DNA from: Methylobacter sp.
GTDB lineage: Bacteria; Pseudomonadota; Gammaproteobacteria; Methylococcales; Methylomonadaceae
DNA length: 64,000 bases
Reading direction: 5' to 3'
Assembly: GCA_023229605.1 (NCBI GenBank)
Contig: JALNYY010000006.1
Span: 4,119-68,118, forward strand
How positions within the stretch are numbered: position 1 is the stretch's first letter; every line of letters starts with the position of its first letter. Shown piece by piece: positions 18,556 through 26,391 of this stretch. The position numbers and the translations under genes were made by a program. The notes beneath the pieces are model-generated. The model was not told the DNA's origin and ran no database searches. It was given only the letters and a program-made list of their open reading frames with translations.

Positions 18556-19064
18556 CGCCGGTTCGCACCATCAGTTTTGTCAATGCCTGTAAAATAAGAA
18601 ACGCTTGGCGTGTCTTGGATATGATTGATTTTAAATAGATGCTATCCGCTAATAAAACCATGTCAAGCGCTTGTCGGAAGGAGCGTTGAATACGTGCTTG
18701 TGAGGGCATACTCCGGGGGCAAACGGTGCGCAAAAAAGAACAGTTGCACCGGTCTGATGCAATCAAGCAGTTGAAAAATAAAAAATCCCCCAGAGCCGCC
18801 GGCAGTTCCATTGTCTTTTTGTGTGCTTGAAAGTCATTCGTAATCAATGCGATAGCGTATGTTTTCGGCCGCACCTTGCGGTCTTCCTAGGCTGAAAAGC
18901 GGCTTATGGCGCGAGTTTTGCTTGTATTTAATCAAGGCATTTCTTAAGCAAAGAGGACGGGCATACCTGAATTACCGTTCAAGCCTTTTTCATCATATTG
19001 TCACTGTCTTTACTTAAGATGTTGTTACGTTAAGTTCACGTAGTTTTGTATCGAGGATAAGTCA
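18556..19064. other. Intergenic region, no gene supported
   Basis: Roughly 510 bp between the divergent YihY and fatty-acid hydroxylase genes. A 112-codon open frame on the minus strand (18536-18874) overlaps the YihY start and has no ribosome site or recognisable fold, so I do not call it. The last 60 bp carry a TACTTAAGAT stretch that could be a -10 region for the hydroxylase. The 42-bp operator found upstream of hydroxylase copy 2 is not present here. Confidence 0.45.
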
Positions 19065-20102
19065 ATGTCTAGCGAAATTATGTCATTAATCACCTTTCTT
19101 GAATCCTATTTAATCTGGCTATCAAGCATGTCAGGAGTATTGGCGACATTTACCTTGCTTATTGTATTTGTCGTATTAGCAGCTCTTGAGCATAACTATC
19201 CTGAGCGCAGGTTGCCCTTTAAGCAATTGCGCCAGTCTTATCAGGCAAATGCGGGGCTGTTTATTTTTAACAGTATCGTTATCTCGTTGCTGTCGGCAAC
19301 GCCCTTATTGATGCTGGCCGACCGTTATTCGGACTTGGGGCTGCTGCGCCATATTTCCAATCCTGCATGGAAAGCCCTGCTTTCGTTCCTGTTGCTCGAT
19401 TTGATGCTTTATTTATGGCACCAAGCCAGCCACAGATTTGATTGCCTGTGGATGTTTCACAAAGTGCATCACAACGACCCTTATTTGAATGTTTCGACCG
19501 CATTCCGGATACACATTGTGGAGCTGTTAATCATCACTTTTCTGAAAGCGGCTTACATTATCGTGCTGGGTGTCGATAAAACAATGGTGCTCGCTAATGA
19601 GACGATATTGACCTTGTTCGTGATGTTTCATCATACCAATATCTCATTTTACGGCGAGAAACGGTTGGGGCTGGTCATTATCGTACCCTATTTGCACCGT
19701 GCGCATCATTCAACGGAGCGTAACGAGCATGACAGTAACTACGGCGGGGTCTTTTCGATATGGGACCGGCTTTTCGGCACGTTGGCGGAACTGGAACCTG
19801 CCGAGATCGGTATTAAAATCAGCTCGCCACAAACTGCCTTAGGCCTCGTAAAATTCGGATTTACCCCGGCAGGCCCAGCGTCTGTGCCGGTATACGAACT
19901 GGACTTCAGTCTTAAATCGATGATCGCCGAGGCGGCTTATTACAAAGCGGAAAAACGCGCGTTTACTCCCGGAAATGAGCTTCGCGACTGGCTGGAAGCC
20001 AAAAGGGAAATTATCAGGATGGTTTATGGCGATAAGCCGGGCATAAAGCAGTTAAACGCATCTGACGGCCTCTCAATAAACAGTCCTTTTACGCTTTGTT
20101 GA
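19065..20102 (+). CDS. Sterol desaturase/fatty acid hydroxylase family protein, copy 1
   Basis: 345-residue membrane di-iron enzyme of the fatty acid hydroxylase superfamily. The histidine clusters that bind the irons are intact: HQASH (about 125-129), HKVHH (about 137-141), HH in FVMFHHTN, and HRAHHSTERNEH in the C-terminal half. Four to five membrane helices surround them. The substrate (fatty acid, sterol or other lipid) is unknown. A second copy at 32063-33103 is similar over the whole length, including the C-terminal SPFTLC/RPFTLC tail. Each copy has a cysB-like gene in convergent orientation behind it, so the pair was duplicated together. Copy 1 ends inside the ruined regulator frame and lacks the 42-bp sulfur-type operator upstream. 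Confidence 0.9.
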   Translation: MSSEIMSLITFLESYLIWLSSMSGVLATFTLLIVFVVLAALEHNYPERRLPFKQLRQSYQANAGLFIFNSIVISLLSATPLLMLADRYSDLGLLRHISNPAWKALLSFLLLDLMLYLWHQASHRFDCLWMFHKVHHNDPYLNVSTAFRIHIVELLIITFLKAAYIIVLGVDKTMVLANETILTLFVMFHHTNISFYGEKRLGLVIIVPYLHRAHHSTERNEHDSNYGGVFSIWDRLFGTLAELEPAEIGIKISSPQTALGLVKFGFTPAGPASVPVYELDFSLKSMIAEAAYYKAEKRAFTPGNELRDWLEAKREIIRMVYGDKPGIKQLNASDGLSINSPFTLC

Positions 20103-20571
20103 AAGGTATGGACGACCCGCCTGCCCAAGGCAGGCGATGCCGCGGCCTAATTTCTTTGGCCGCAACCAGCAATTCGTCGATAAAGTGCTGGGTGTATAAA
20201 GGCAGGTAGTTGTTTTTTAAATAGACGATCTTGGTTCTTGAACTGGGAATAAGATGCGACAAATCCCGCGCGACCAGATTGTGATCCATCTCCGGGTCAT
20301 AGGCCATGCCGGCGATGATCCCCATTCCCAGACGGACATAAGTCTTGATCACGTCGGTGTCTGCGGCGGCCGGAATAATATCCAGCGCCATGCCGGTGTT
20401 TTTAAATGCGGCCTCGATACTTGAACGCCCGGTAAAGCCAAAACTGTAGGTGAGTATCGGGTAAGAGGCGAGCCGTTCAAGGGAAAGTTCACCCGCATTC
20501 AGCGGATGGTTTTGCGGCGCAACCATAGCCGCCGCCAAACAATATAGACTTTTGGCGGCGATTGAATTCAT
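20089..20571 (-). pseudogene. 5'-truncated CysB-like LysR regulator
   Basis: From about AVAPxNHPL onward the frame matches the C-terminal part of the intact CysB-like protein at 33678-34580 almost residue by residue (for example SYGFTGRS-type effector loop, then SSRTKIVYLKNNYLPLYTQHFI). The whole helix-turn-helix and first part of the effector domain (about 165 residues) are missing. Two residues are deleted at the MGVGI loop. The original stop is lost so the frame reads into the hydroxylase 3' end. It cannot bind DNA. It is the relic of the regulator in duplicated unit 1. Confidence 0.9.
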
Positions 20572-20589
20572 GCTGTTTCTTTATGCCGG

Positions 20590-21114
20590 TTATTTGGGCG
20601 GGGCCGGGGGCGGCAAACCGGGCGGAGGCGGCGGAATATGCGAGGTCGGCGGCGCCGCATCTTGGCGAGGCGCAACGCCTGAGAATTGTCCCGACACCGG
20701 AACCTGATGGCCTTTTGCATACATGCATTGGATATAAGCCGCATCGTAGCGTTGCTGCCCTGCGTACATGGAGCTGCTGGCTGCGCCTGTGCCGGCTACG
20801 CTGCCGGCCACCAAACCGCTGCCGGCCCCGATGGCCGCGCCTTTCCCTCCACCGATTGCGGCGCCGGCCGCCGCTCCCAGCGCCGTGCCGGCTGCGGCGC
20901 TGGTGACCCCGCTATTCACCGCCGCTTGATTAGCCGTAGTGCCGCCAACCTGGGAAAAAGCGTATTGTTGACAGATGGCGTCATCGTTACGAAACTGCTC
21001 GAAAGACAGGCCGGTACCGGGCAGCACCATGACGCCGGGTCCGTTGGGCATGCCGGCGCAACCGGTGACTGCCAGAATAACCGCGGACAAAAACACTATC
21101 GGAAAGCGCGACAT
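20590..21114 (-). CDS. Glycine-zipper lipoprotein
   Basis: About 174 residues from the ATG at 21114 (MSRFPIVF), chosen because the lipoprotein signal begins there; the frame is open further upstream but without a signal. Lipobox VTGC gives an N-terminal lipidated Cys near residue 19. A glycine-zipper stretch of repeated GAAAGAAIGGG-like units (about 75-110) may insert in the membrane. The tail is proline-rich (PPPPPGLPPPAPP). Typical of small outer-membrane lipoproteins related to YMGG/Rickettsia 17-kDa antigen-type proteins. Followed on the same strand by a Gly/Tyr-rich secreted protein. Confidence 0.8.
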   Translation of the reverse strand: MSRFPIVFLSAVILAVTGCAGMPNGPGVMVLPGTGLSFEQFRNDDAICQQYAFSQVGGTTANQAAVNSGVTSAAAGTALGAAAGAAIGGGKGAAIGAGSGLVAGSVAGTGAASSSMYAGQQRYDAAYIQCMYAKGHQVPVSGQFSGVAPRQDAAPPTSHIPPPPPGLPPPAPPK

Positions 21115-21125
21115 ATTTGGGAGCC

Positions 21126-21557
21126 TTAACGAGGCGCGGCCGGTCTCGGCTCGACTTGCTGCCAACCATTTGGACATTCCTTGATATAAGGATAATAGCC
21201 TTCTGGATTGTTGCAGTAATACCAGTAACCGGACGGATATTGTTGGACAGCCGGCGGGGGCTGCTGGATATAGACCGGAGGCGCTATCGGCACAGTAACC
21301 ACGGCTGGCGGGTAGGCATAATAGGGGGGGTAATAGTAAGGCCTACCGTAATAGCCTAAACCATAACCCAACCCCAACCCCAACCCTAAGCCAATTCCGC
21401 CGTAGTAGCCTCCGTGACCATAGCCCCAGCCTCCATAGTGTCCGCCGCCATAGTAGTGCCCGCCACCATGCCATCCGCCGTCTCTCGCCCATGCAGGGTT
21501 GCTGGTTATTGAGCCTATCAGAACGAGAACTAAACACGCCGATGTGATCTGTTTCAT
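21126..21557 (-). CDS. Secreted Gly/Tyr/His-rich low-complexity protein
   Basis: 143 residues from the ATG at 21557 (MKQITSAC), which has GGAG seven bases upstream. A signal peptide (1-24, ending PAWA) is followed by repeats such as HGGGHYYGGGHYGG and GLGLGLGLGYG, then a Pro/Tyr-rich segment (YYYPPYYAYPP) and a short C-terminal domain with two cysteines (CNNPEGYYPYIKECPNGW). The C-terminal motif with YYPYIxxCPxGW is common at the end of small secreted proteobacterial proteins. Probably surface-associated; no activity can be assigned. It is 12 bp from the lipoprotein gene, so both may be co-expressed. Confidence 0.78.
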   Translation of the reverse strand: MKQITSACLVLVLIGSITSNPAWARDGGWHGGGHYYGGGHYGGWGYGHGGYYGGIGLGLGLGLGYGLGYYGRPYYYPPYYAYPPAVVTVPIAPPVYIQQPPPAVQQYPSGYWYYCNNPEGYYPYIKECPNGWQQVEPRPAAPR

Positions 21558-21687
21558 AGGAATCTCCATCCCGCACCGGCGGGATTCTTCAAAAATCTGA
21601 TCTGCCGAAATGGGACGGACCGAAAGGACATAATAGGCCGATTTTCGCAACTAAACTATTTTTCTGCTTTTTTTTGCAACTCTGCCA

Positions 21688-22170
21688 TCATTTCTTCCAG
21701 TTCTTGCCATGACGGCCATGATGCTCAAAGTTGAAACCTTTGTCGAAGATCTGGCGCTGTTCAGGAGACAGCGTGGCGTAGAAAGTCTTCGTGGCGGCGA
21801 GGCGCGCTTCCTGCCTGGCGATATGTTCTTTGGAAAAAGTCAGCATTCTTTCCATGCGCTCAGGCGCAGACAAACTGGACCACGACTCGGCATTCTTACT
21901 CATTTCCTCCCAGCCCTTACGGTCTCCCTTGGTCTTGTCGACCCATTCAGCCCAAGCCGGTTCCTGATTTGGGTTGAGCTTGAGTTCGGATTTGAGCGTA
22001 TCCAGGCGTTTTTCCCTTCCGTCCCAGCGGTTACACTTTTTGGGCTGCTCGCCGGCGGATTCCGGTTTGCCGAAGGCGGCGGCCCCTGGCTGTTCAGCCA
22101 GCACGTTCTGGACAGCCACCAGGCCGGTGACGGCGAGCGTGAGTATAGCAATTCTGATTATGTTTTTCAT
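21688..22170 (-). CDS. Spy/CpxP-like periplasmic protein
   Basis: 160 residues from the ATG at 22170 with a GGAGT-type ribosome site. A signal peptide (about 1-25, ending VLAE) precedes a helical domain with two LTxxQ-like positions (LNPNQEPAW and LSPEQRQIFD), the mark of the Spy/CpxP periplasmic chaperone group. The spacing and the W-rich middle (WEEMSKNAESWSS) are those of longer LTXXQ proteins rather than of Spy itself. The C-terminus is His/Lys-rich (HHGRHGKNWKK), possibly metal binding. Likely an envelope-stress or metal-stress factor. Confidence 0.82.
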   Translation of the reverse strand: MKNIIRIAILTLAVTGLVAVQNVLAEQPGAAAFGKPESAGEQPKKCNRWDGREKRLDTLKSELKLNPNQEPAWAEWVDKTKGDRKGWEEMSKNAESWSSLSAPERMERMLTFSKEHIARQEARLAATKTFYATLSPEQRQIFDKGFNFEHHGRHGKNWKK

Positions 22171-22705
22171 GGATGACTCCTTAAAATAGCAATGTACGAT
22201 AAAAAAACTCATCGGCGGCATTGCTCGTTTGATCGATTAGGCAATACGCATGTATCGAGGATGTTTCTACGATGTGATTTTTCATATGATTACTCTCGGT
22301 TACTTAAATTTAAGTACATGCAGGATTAAGCTATTTCCATGCCACAAATTAATTGCCAAAAGAATATGAGCAATATCAATCCTAACCCCTAAACGAGAAA
22401 AAATTAAAACGAATAAGAAAAGTGTTGCAGGTTCAAATAAACCTGTTAATAAGGTTCTTTTCAACTACCGAGACTTTCGCTTTGCACACTTTGTTCGCGA
22501 TGCTCCCGTAATGACTTGACGTTGTTCCGGATGGTCTTAGATTTTGACTACGCTTCAGCAACCGCTACAATTTCTCCAGAACGCCCGCCCGCTTTCCTGT
22601 ACTATTTCGTAGCTTTCTCTTCGTAGGTAGCCTCTTGTTATTTAACTGATGTTACGCAGTTGATCGAATTTACACTGAATTTATCGTCCCCTTTTCGATG
22701 GTGTA
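22171..22705. other. Intergenic region, nothing recognised
   Basis: About 535 bp between the Spy-like gene start and the 3' end of the GGDEF/EAL gene. No long frame, tRNA or clear hairpin terminator is visible. It should hold the promoter of the Spy-like gene near 22200-22300, but I cannot point to convincing boxes. Confidence 0.4.
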
Positions 22706-24514
22706 TTAACCTTTATCCAATTTTGATAAAACTTCGGCACCCGGCAACGGCCGACTAAACCAATAGCCCTGAAATGCGTTGCAACCGCAATCGGCAAGAT
22801 AAGCAACCTGCTCGGGGGTTTCGACGCCTTCGGCAATAATGTCCAGCTTGAGACTGCCGGCCATGGCGATGATAGCGTTAACAATCGCCGCATCATTTTC
22901 GTTACGGGTGATGTCTTGCACAAAAGAGCGGTCAATTTTTAACTGGTCAATGGGCATACGCTGTAAATAAGCCAGCGAGGAATAGCCTGTGCCGAAATCA
23001 TCGATTGAAAAACGAATGCCCCGCTGTTTCAGCAACTGCATTTTTTCGATGACCTCATTGATGTCTTTAATGATCAGGTTTTCAGTGATTTCCAGCATGA
23101 CCGAGGATGGATTAACCCCGGTCAATTCCAGTGCTGCGATGACTGAATCAATAAAATTGCAATGATTGAATTGCACGGGACTGATATTGATAGCCAGGTG
23201 CGGCACGTCAAAACCTTGCGAATGCCAGGCGGCAAGCTGTCGGCAAGCCATATATAAAAGGCGCTCGCCCAGCTCGATGATAATGCCCGTTTCTTCGGCA
23301 ACCGGCAGAAAATCAGCCGGAGAAATCATGCCCTGGTCTGGATGCTGCCAGCGGACTAAGGCTTCAAAACCCAGTAATCGATGCGTAAAGTCATACTGCG
23401 GCTGATAAAATAAAACGATCTGGTCGTTCTGTAATGCAGACCGTAATTCATTTTCGATGCTCAGGCGTTTATTGGCCTGTTCCAGCATTCCAGGATGATA
23501 AAAACAGTAGGTGCTTTTGCCTTCTGTTTTCGCCGCATACATCGCAACATCCGCTTGGCGCAGCAGTTTTTCAGTGCTTTCATCAAACCCTGTGGAAAAA
23601 AGAGTGATCCCCAGGCTTGCGGATATTTGCAGCTCCTGACTATCGATAAAGTAAACCTGAAGCAGCGCATCCAGCACTTTCTCAGCCACGCTACCGGCCG
23701 CTTTTTCCGCATCCTCCTGCTTGTGCGTCAGTCCTGAGAGTAAAATAACGAATTCATCGCCGCCTAATCGCGCCACGGTATCCTCGGTACGCAAATTGGT
23801 TTGTAAGCGTTTGGCGACTTCTTGCAACAATAGGTCGCCGCACCTGTGGCCCAAGCAATCATTGATTTTTTTAAAATCGTCCAGATCCAGAAAAATAACC
23901 GCTCCGAATTGCCCGGAACGCTTGGCGGCGAAAATTTCTTGCAGCAAGCGTTGTTCAAATAACGCACGATTGGCAAGACCGGATAAAGAATCAAGGTGCG
24001 CCATCTGCCATAATTTTCGCTCAGTCTCCTTGATGATCGAAATATCGCTAAACGCGGAAATGTAATAAAGCACCTGCCGGTTATCATCTTCAATGACGTT
24101 GATTCGTTGCCAAATTGAAAATAAATCGCCGTTTTTATGTTTATTGACTAATTCGCCCCGCCAGTAGCCTTTTTGATTAAGAGACTCCCAAAGCAGGTCA
24201 TAAAACGATTCGCTGTGTGCGCCAAAAGAGAGCAAATGAGGCGTTTGTCCGATGGACTCTTCAAGCGAATAACCGGTAATGGCGACAAAGGCAGGATTGA
24301 CATGCAGGATTTTGCAATCCGCATCGGCAATTAACATGGCGTCCGATGAATGTTCGAAAAAGCACTGGTACACGGATGATCCTATTTGAGGCAGTGCTGA
24401 AGCATGGTTCAGTTGAATGCACCGGTTAACGAACAGGCTATGCTGCTGAAAACTCGAGTCCATTTCTTCAGCCAGGCTAGTATTGAAATAATCTGCTTTT
24501 TTTAATGCCGACAT
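22706..24514 (-). CDS. PAS-GGDEF-EAL c-di-GMP signalling protein
   Basis: 602 residues, no membrane segment. A PAS domain (about 45-165, with HVNPAFVAITGYS) senses an unknown signal. The diguanylate cyclase domain has an intact GGDEF at 251-255 and a product-inhibition I-site RTED (242-245) exactly five residues before it. The EAL phosphodiesterase domain is also intact: FEALVRW (384-386), NISPVQF, EITEN, DDFGTGYSS and AEGVET. Both activities are possible. A strong ribosome site (AGGAGG) precedes the ATG at 24514. About 65 bp upstream is site A of the 42-bp operator, with a TAAACT -10 candidate ending about 35 bp before the start codon. Expression is therefore predicted to respond to the same regulator as sulfate uptake. 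Confidence 0.94.
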   Translation of the reverse strand: MSALKKADYFNTSLAEEMDSSFQQHSLFVNRCIQLNHASALPQIGSSVYQCFFEHSSDAMLIADADCKILHVNPAFVAITGYSLEESIGQTPHLLSFGAHSESFYDLLWESLNQKGYWRGELVNKHKNGDLFSIWQRINVIEDDNRQVLYYISAFSDISIIKETERKLWQMAHLDSLSGLANRALFEQRLLQEIFAAKRSGQFGAVIFLDLDDFKKINDCLGHRCGDLLLQEVAKRLQTNLRTEDTVARLGGDEFVILLSGLTHKQEDAEKAAGSVAEKVLDALLQVYFIDSQELQISASLGITLFSTGFDESTEKLLRQADVAMYAAKTEGKSTYCFYHPGMLEQANKRLSIENELRSALQNDQIVLFYQPQYDFTHRLLGFEALVRWQHPDQGMISPADFLPVAEETGIIIELGERLLYMACRQLAAWHSQGFDVPHLAINISPVQFNHCNFIDSVIAALELTGVNPSSVMLEITENLIIKDINEVIEKMQLLKQRGIRFSIDDFGTGYSSLAYLQRMPIDQLKIDRSFVQDITRNENDAAIVNAIIAMAGSLKLDIIAEGVETPEQVAYLADCGCNAFQGYWFSRPLPGAEVLSKLDKG

Positions 24515-24577
24515 GTACTGTCCTCCTATCGAATGTATTGCTGGAAAACAGTTTAGTGCAGCATGTGATCAATAAAG

Positions 24578-24619
24578 AAACGATATTATTAGATTAAAAT
24601 ATCTAATAAAAAGATATTG
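24578..24619 (-). promoter_or_regulatory. Site A of a 42-bp operator, promoter for the GGDEF/EAL gene
   Basis: One of five ungapped matches to a 42-bp motif with three invariant blocks: AAACGA at positions 1-6, ATATC at 22-26 and AGATA at 35-39. In site A the centre is a perfect palindrome, TATTAGAT and ATCTAATA separated by 6 bp. Reading on the minus strand, TAAACT (24550-24555) lies 25 bp beyond the CG of the motif edge and would serve as -10 for the gene starting at 24514. Confidence 0.75.
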
Positions 24620-24736
24620 ACGGCTTGCAAAACGGCTATTCCAAGCGGGCATTGACGGGATAAGGCGGGGGTTCCGAATGTTAGTTCCTATCGTTTGGGG
24701 GCGCTTTAGCCTGCAAAAGCGGACAGTCTGTATAAA

Positions 24737-24868
24737 CCTAAAAAAATCAGTTGGGACGCGTGAAATCCGTTCGTGCTGAGCCCTTCGGCTGCGCTCAGGA
24801 GAGCCTTGCCGAAGCATGAGCGGATTTCACGCCCCACCCATTTGGAATGCGCAACTGATTTTTCCAGG
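24737..24868. repeat. 132-bp MITE-like element, copy 1
   Basis: Terminal inverted repeats CCTAAAAAAATCAGTTG (left) and CAACTGATTTTTCCAGG (right, two mismatches when inverted) bound the element. Inside, GCGTGAAATCCG pairs exactly with CGGATTTCACGC around a core of the dispersed 'cgttcgtgctgagc' type. No coding capacity. A longer relative with the same ends lies about 280 bp away at 25145-25308. Confidence 0.8.
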
Positions 24869-24879
24869 ATAAATCCCTT

Positions 24880-24921
24880 TATTATCTGTTTAATAGATAT
24901 TACGTTCTAATAATATCGTTT
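24880..24921 (+). promoter_or_regulatory. Site B of the 42-bp operator, promoter facing right
   Basis: Second match, with all three invariant blocks present on the minus strand. Downstream on the plus strand, exactly 24 bp after the CG of the motif edge, is TAAGCT (24943-24948), a good -10 candidate and the same hexamer as at site E. Transcription would begin near 24955. It would make a short RNA ending at the terminator at 25074 or, on read-through, reach the EAL-like gene at 25375. Confidence 0.75.
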
Positions 24922-24954
24922 TATTAAAAATAAAAATCCCCCTAAGCTATATCC

Positions 24955-25074
24955 AACCAACGAACTGCCGTAAAAATATTACGGCCTTGTTTACGGTGTG
25001 TGTGATGTCGCTTTTTATGTACCTCTCTATAAAACAGGGATTGTTTCTTGGGCGGGTTTCGACCCGCTTTTTTT
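24955..25074 (+). ncRNA. Candidate ~120-nt small RNA (or attenuated leader)
   Basis: Bounded by the site B promoter (TAAGCT at 24943-24948) and a canonical intrinsic terminator. Near its 5' end is a perfect hairpin, GCCGTAA and TTACGGC around a 5-nt loop (24967-24985). An internal region of about 65 nt is unstructured to the eye and could pair with targets. No credible ORF lies inside: a frame starting in this region runs through the terminator into repeat sequence. The call is inferred from promoter, hairpin and terminator placement. It may alternatively be the leader of the EAL-like gene. Confidence 0.55.
25052..25074 (+). terminator. Intrinsic terminator with UUCG tetraloop
   Basis: GCGGGT (25052-25057) pairs with ACCCGC (25062-25067) around TTCG, followed by seven T. 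This is a textbook rho-independent terminator, yet no protein gene precedes it on the plus strand for over 4 kb, which is why a small RNA is proposed. Confidence 0.85.
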
Positions 25075-25144
25075 CAACCCGGAAAAGGTACCGATTTTTA
25101 CGAGCTGACCGAAATTTTAAACTCATCGCAATACAACCATTCAA

Positions 25145-25308
25145 CCTAAAAAAATCAGTTGGAGCGCGTGTAATCCGTTCGTGCTGAGCCTGTCGAAGCA
25201 TGAATGAATTACGCGCCACCATCCTTTGGTGAGCATTCCAAACCCCGCTCACCCTTCGACTGGGTTCAGGGCGAACGGGGTTTGGAATGCTTAACTGATT
25301 TTTCTAGG
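25145..25308. repeat. 164-bp MITE-like element, copy 2
   Basis: Same ends as copy 1 (CCTAAAAAAATCAGTT left, AACTGATTTTTCTAGG right). It contains two hairpins: GCGCGTGTAAT with ATTACGCGC, and AGCATTCCAAACCCCG with CGGGGTTTGGAATGCT. It sits between the candidate small RNA and the EAL-like gene and might have separated that gene from its original promoter. Confidence 0.8.
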
Positions 25309-25374
25309 TTCAAAGCAACCGAAACCGGAAAATCCGCCGATGAATACACTTTTACCAGACCTGAGGAATAACAA

Positions 25375-26250
25375 ATGCCATTACAAAATTTAGTTGATTA
25401 TTTCAACGACCGATTCGGGCAGGAGCATAGATCAAGTTTTCGTCCCTTTCTGCTTGAAGACGGCACCATAAGCGCCCTGTTTGGGCAAATTAAAATCGGC
25501 AGCGTTTTTTCGCCAATACGTTTGGCCCTGAAGCCCGCCGAAATCATCGGACATGTCGCGAAGCTTAAAGTTTCCACTTATGAAGTCCAGTACCTGTATT
25601 CAGACGAAATTGAAAATCTGCTGAGTAACCATCCTCACCAAGCCGGCGATTTTGAATCCATCATCAATTTCGATCGCTTATCCCGCACCGTTCATATGCT
25701 CAACTATCTGCCTATAACTCATTTGCAGGGCGCACTGTTTGTGGAAGTTGATCCGCGGCATATACTGGGCGTTAAACAGGATCATGGCGCCTATTTTGAA
25801 GAAGTGATCGGTCAGTGCGGCCTGGAAACCAAAAATGTCGTTATCATTATGGCAGTAAACAGCCACTATGCCCGACATTACCAAGAACTGGCCGCCGGCC
25901 TGGATAATTACCGGCATCGGGGTTATCAAATTGCGCTTAAGTTCGATTACGTCGCGAAGGAAGGTCAATCGTTTGATCTGATTGCCAAGCTGTCTCCGAA
26001 TTACGTCAGTTTATCGGCACGAAATCTTGACCAAGTTCGTGACAATGCAATTTTTGAAAAATTGCATGATTTAAGAGCGCTGGTCGTTTCAACAGGCGGG
26101 CAAAGTATCCTGCAACAAATCGACCAGAAAAAATCCGAGTTGTTGGCCCGCAATGCCGGATTCGATCTGGTGCAGGGCAGTTACTATGAACGTCCCTCGG
26201 CTCCGGTATTTTTGCCGGAATCAGCTGACGCTGCCGTTGCGCATTATTGA
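25375..26250 (+). CDS. Degenerate EAL-domain protein, probably not catalytic
   Basis: 291 residues in the size and pattern of a stand-alone EAL domain, but the catalytic motifs are gone. There is no EAL triad, and the DDFG loop is replaced by KFDY in GYQIALKFDYVAKEG. Retained elements include LFVEVDPRHILG (the NVDPRHL-like strand), the IALKFDY strand and KLSPNYVSLSAR in place of KIDRSF. Such proteins generally act as c-di-GMP receptors or as protein-interaction modules. It has a GAGG ribosome site. Upstream are the candidate small RNA, operator site B and a MITE, so it may be expressed only by read-through of the terminator at 25074. It neighbours an active-looking GGDEF/EAL protein in the opposite orientation. 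Confidence 0.75.
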   Translation: MPLQNLVDYFNDRFGQEHRSSFRPFLLEDGTISALFGQIKIGSVFSPIRLALKPAEIIGHVAKLKVSTYEVQYLYSDEIENLLSNHPHQAGDFESIINFDRLSRTVHMLNYLPITHLQGALFVEVDPRHILGVKQDHGAYFEEVIGQCGLETKNVVIIMAVNSHYARHYQELAAGLDNYRHRGYQIALKFDYVAKEGQSFDLIAKLSPNYVSLSARNLDQVRDNAIFEKLHDLRALVVSTGGQSILQQIDQKKSELLARNAGFDLVQGSYYERPSAPVFLPESADAAVAHY

Positions 26251-26391
26251 GTCGGCTGCGCGGACTTATGGAATCGTTTTTACAACAAGCACATATTGTC
26301 AGCCTCGCTGTTAAAGTAAAGGTCTGAAAAGACAACTTTAGATTGCAGGAGAGGGTTCTTCTATATCCTCCCCTGCAAAAATCCCTTATCG

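Noticed and set aside
18536..18874. 112-codon frame upstream of the YihY gene
   Set aside because: It overlaps the YihY start, lacks a ribosome site and shows no membrane or domain pattern.
19000..19064. Possible sixth copy of the 42-bp operator upstream of hydroxylase copy 1
   Set aside because: A weak ATATTGTC resemblance exists near 18995, but the AAACGA, ATATC and AGATA blocks and the 24-bp spacing are missing.
24987..25187. 66-codon frame through the candidate small RNA
   Set aside because: It reads through the terminator hairpin into MITE sequence and has no ribosome site.
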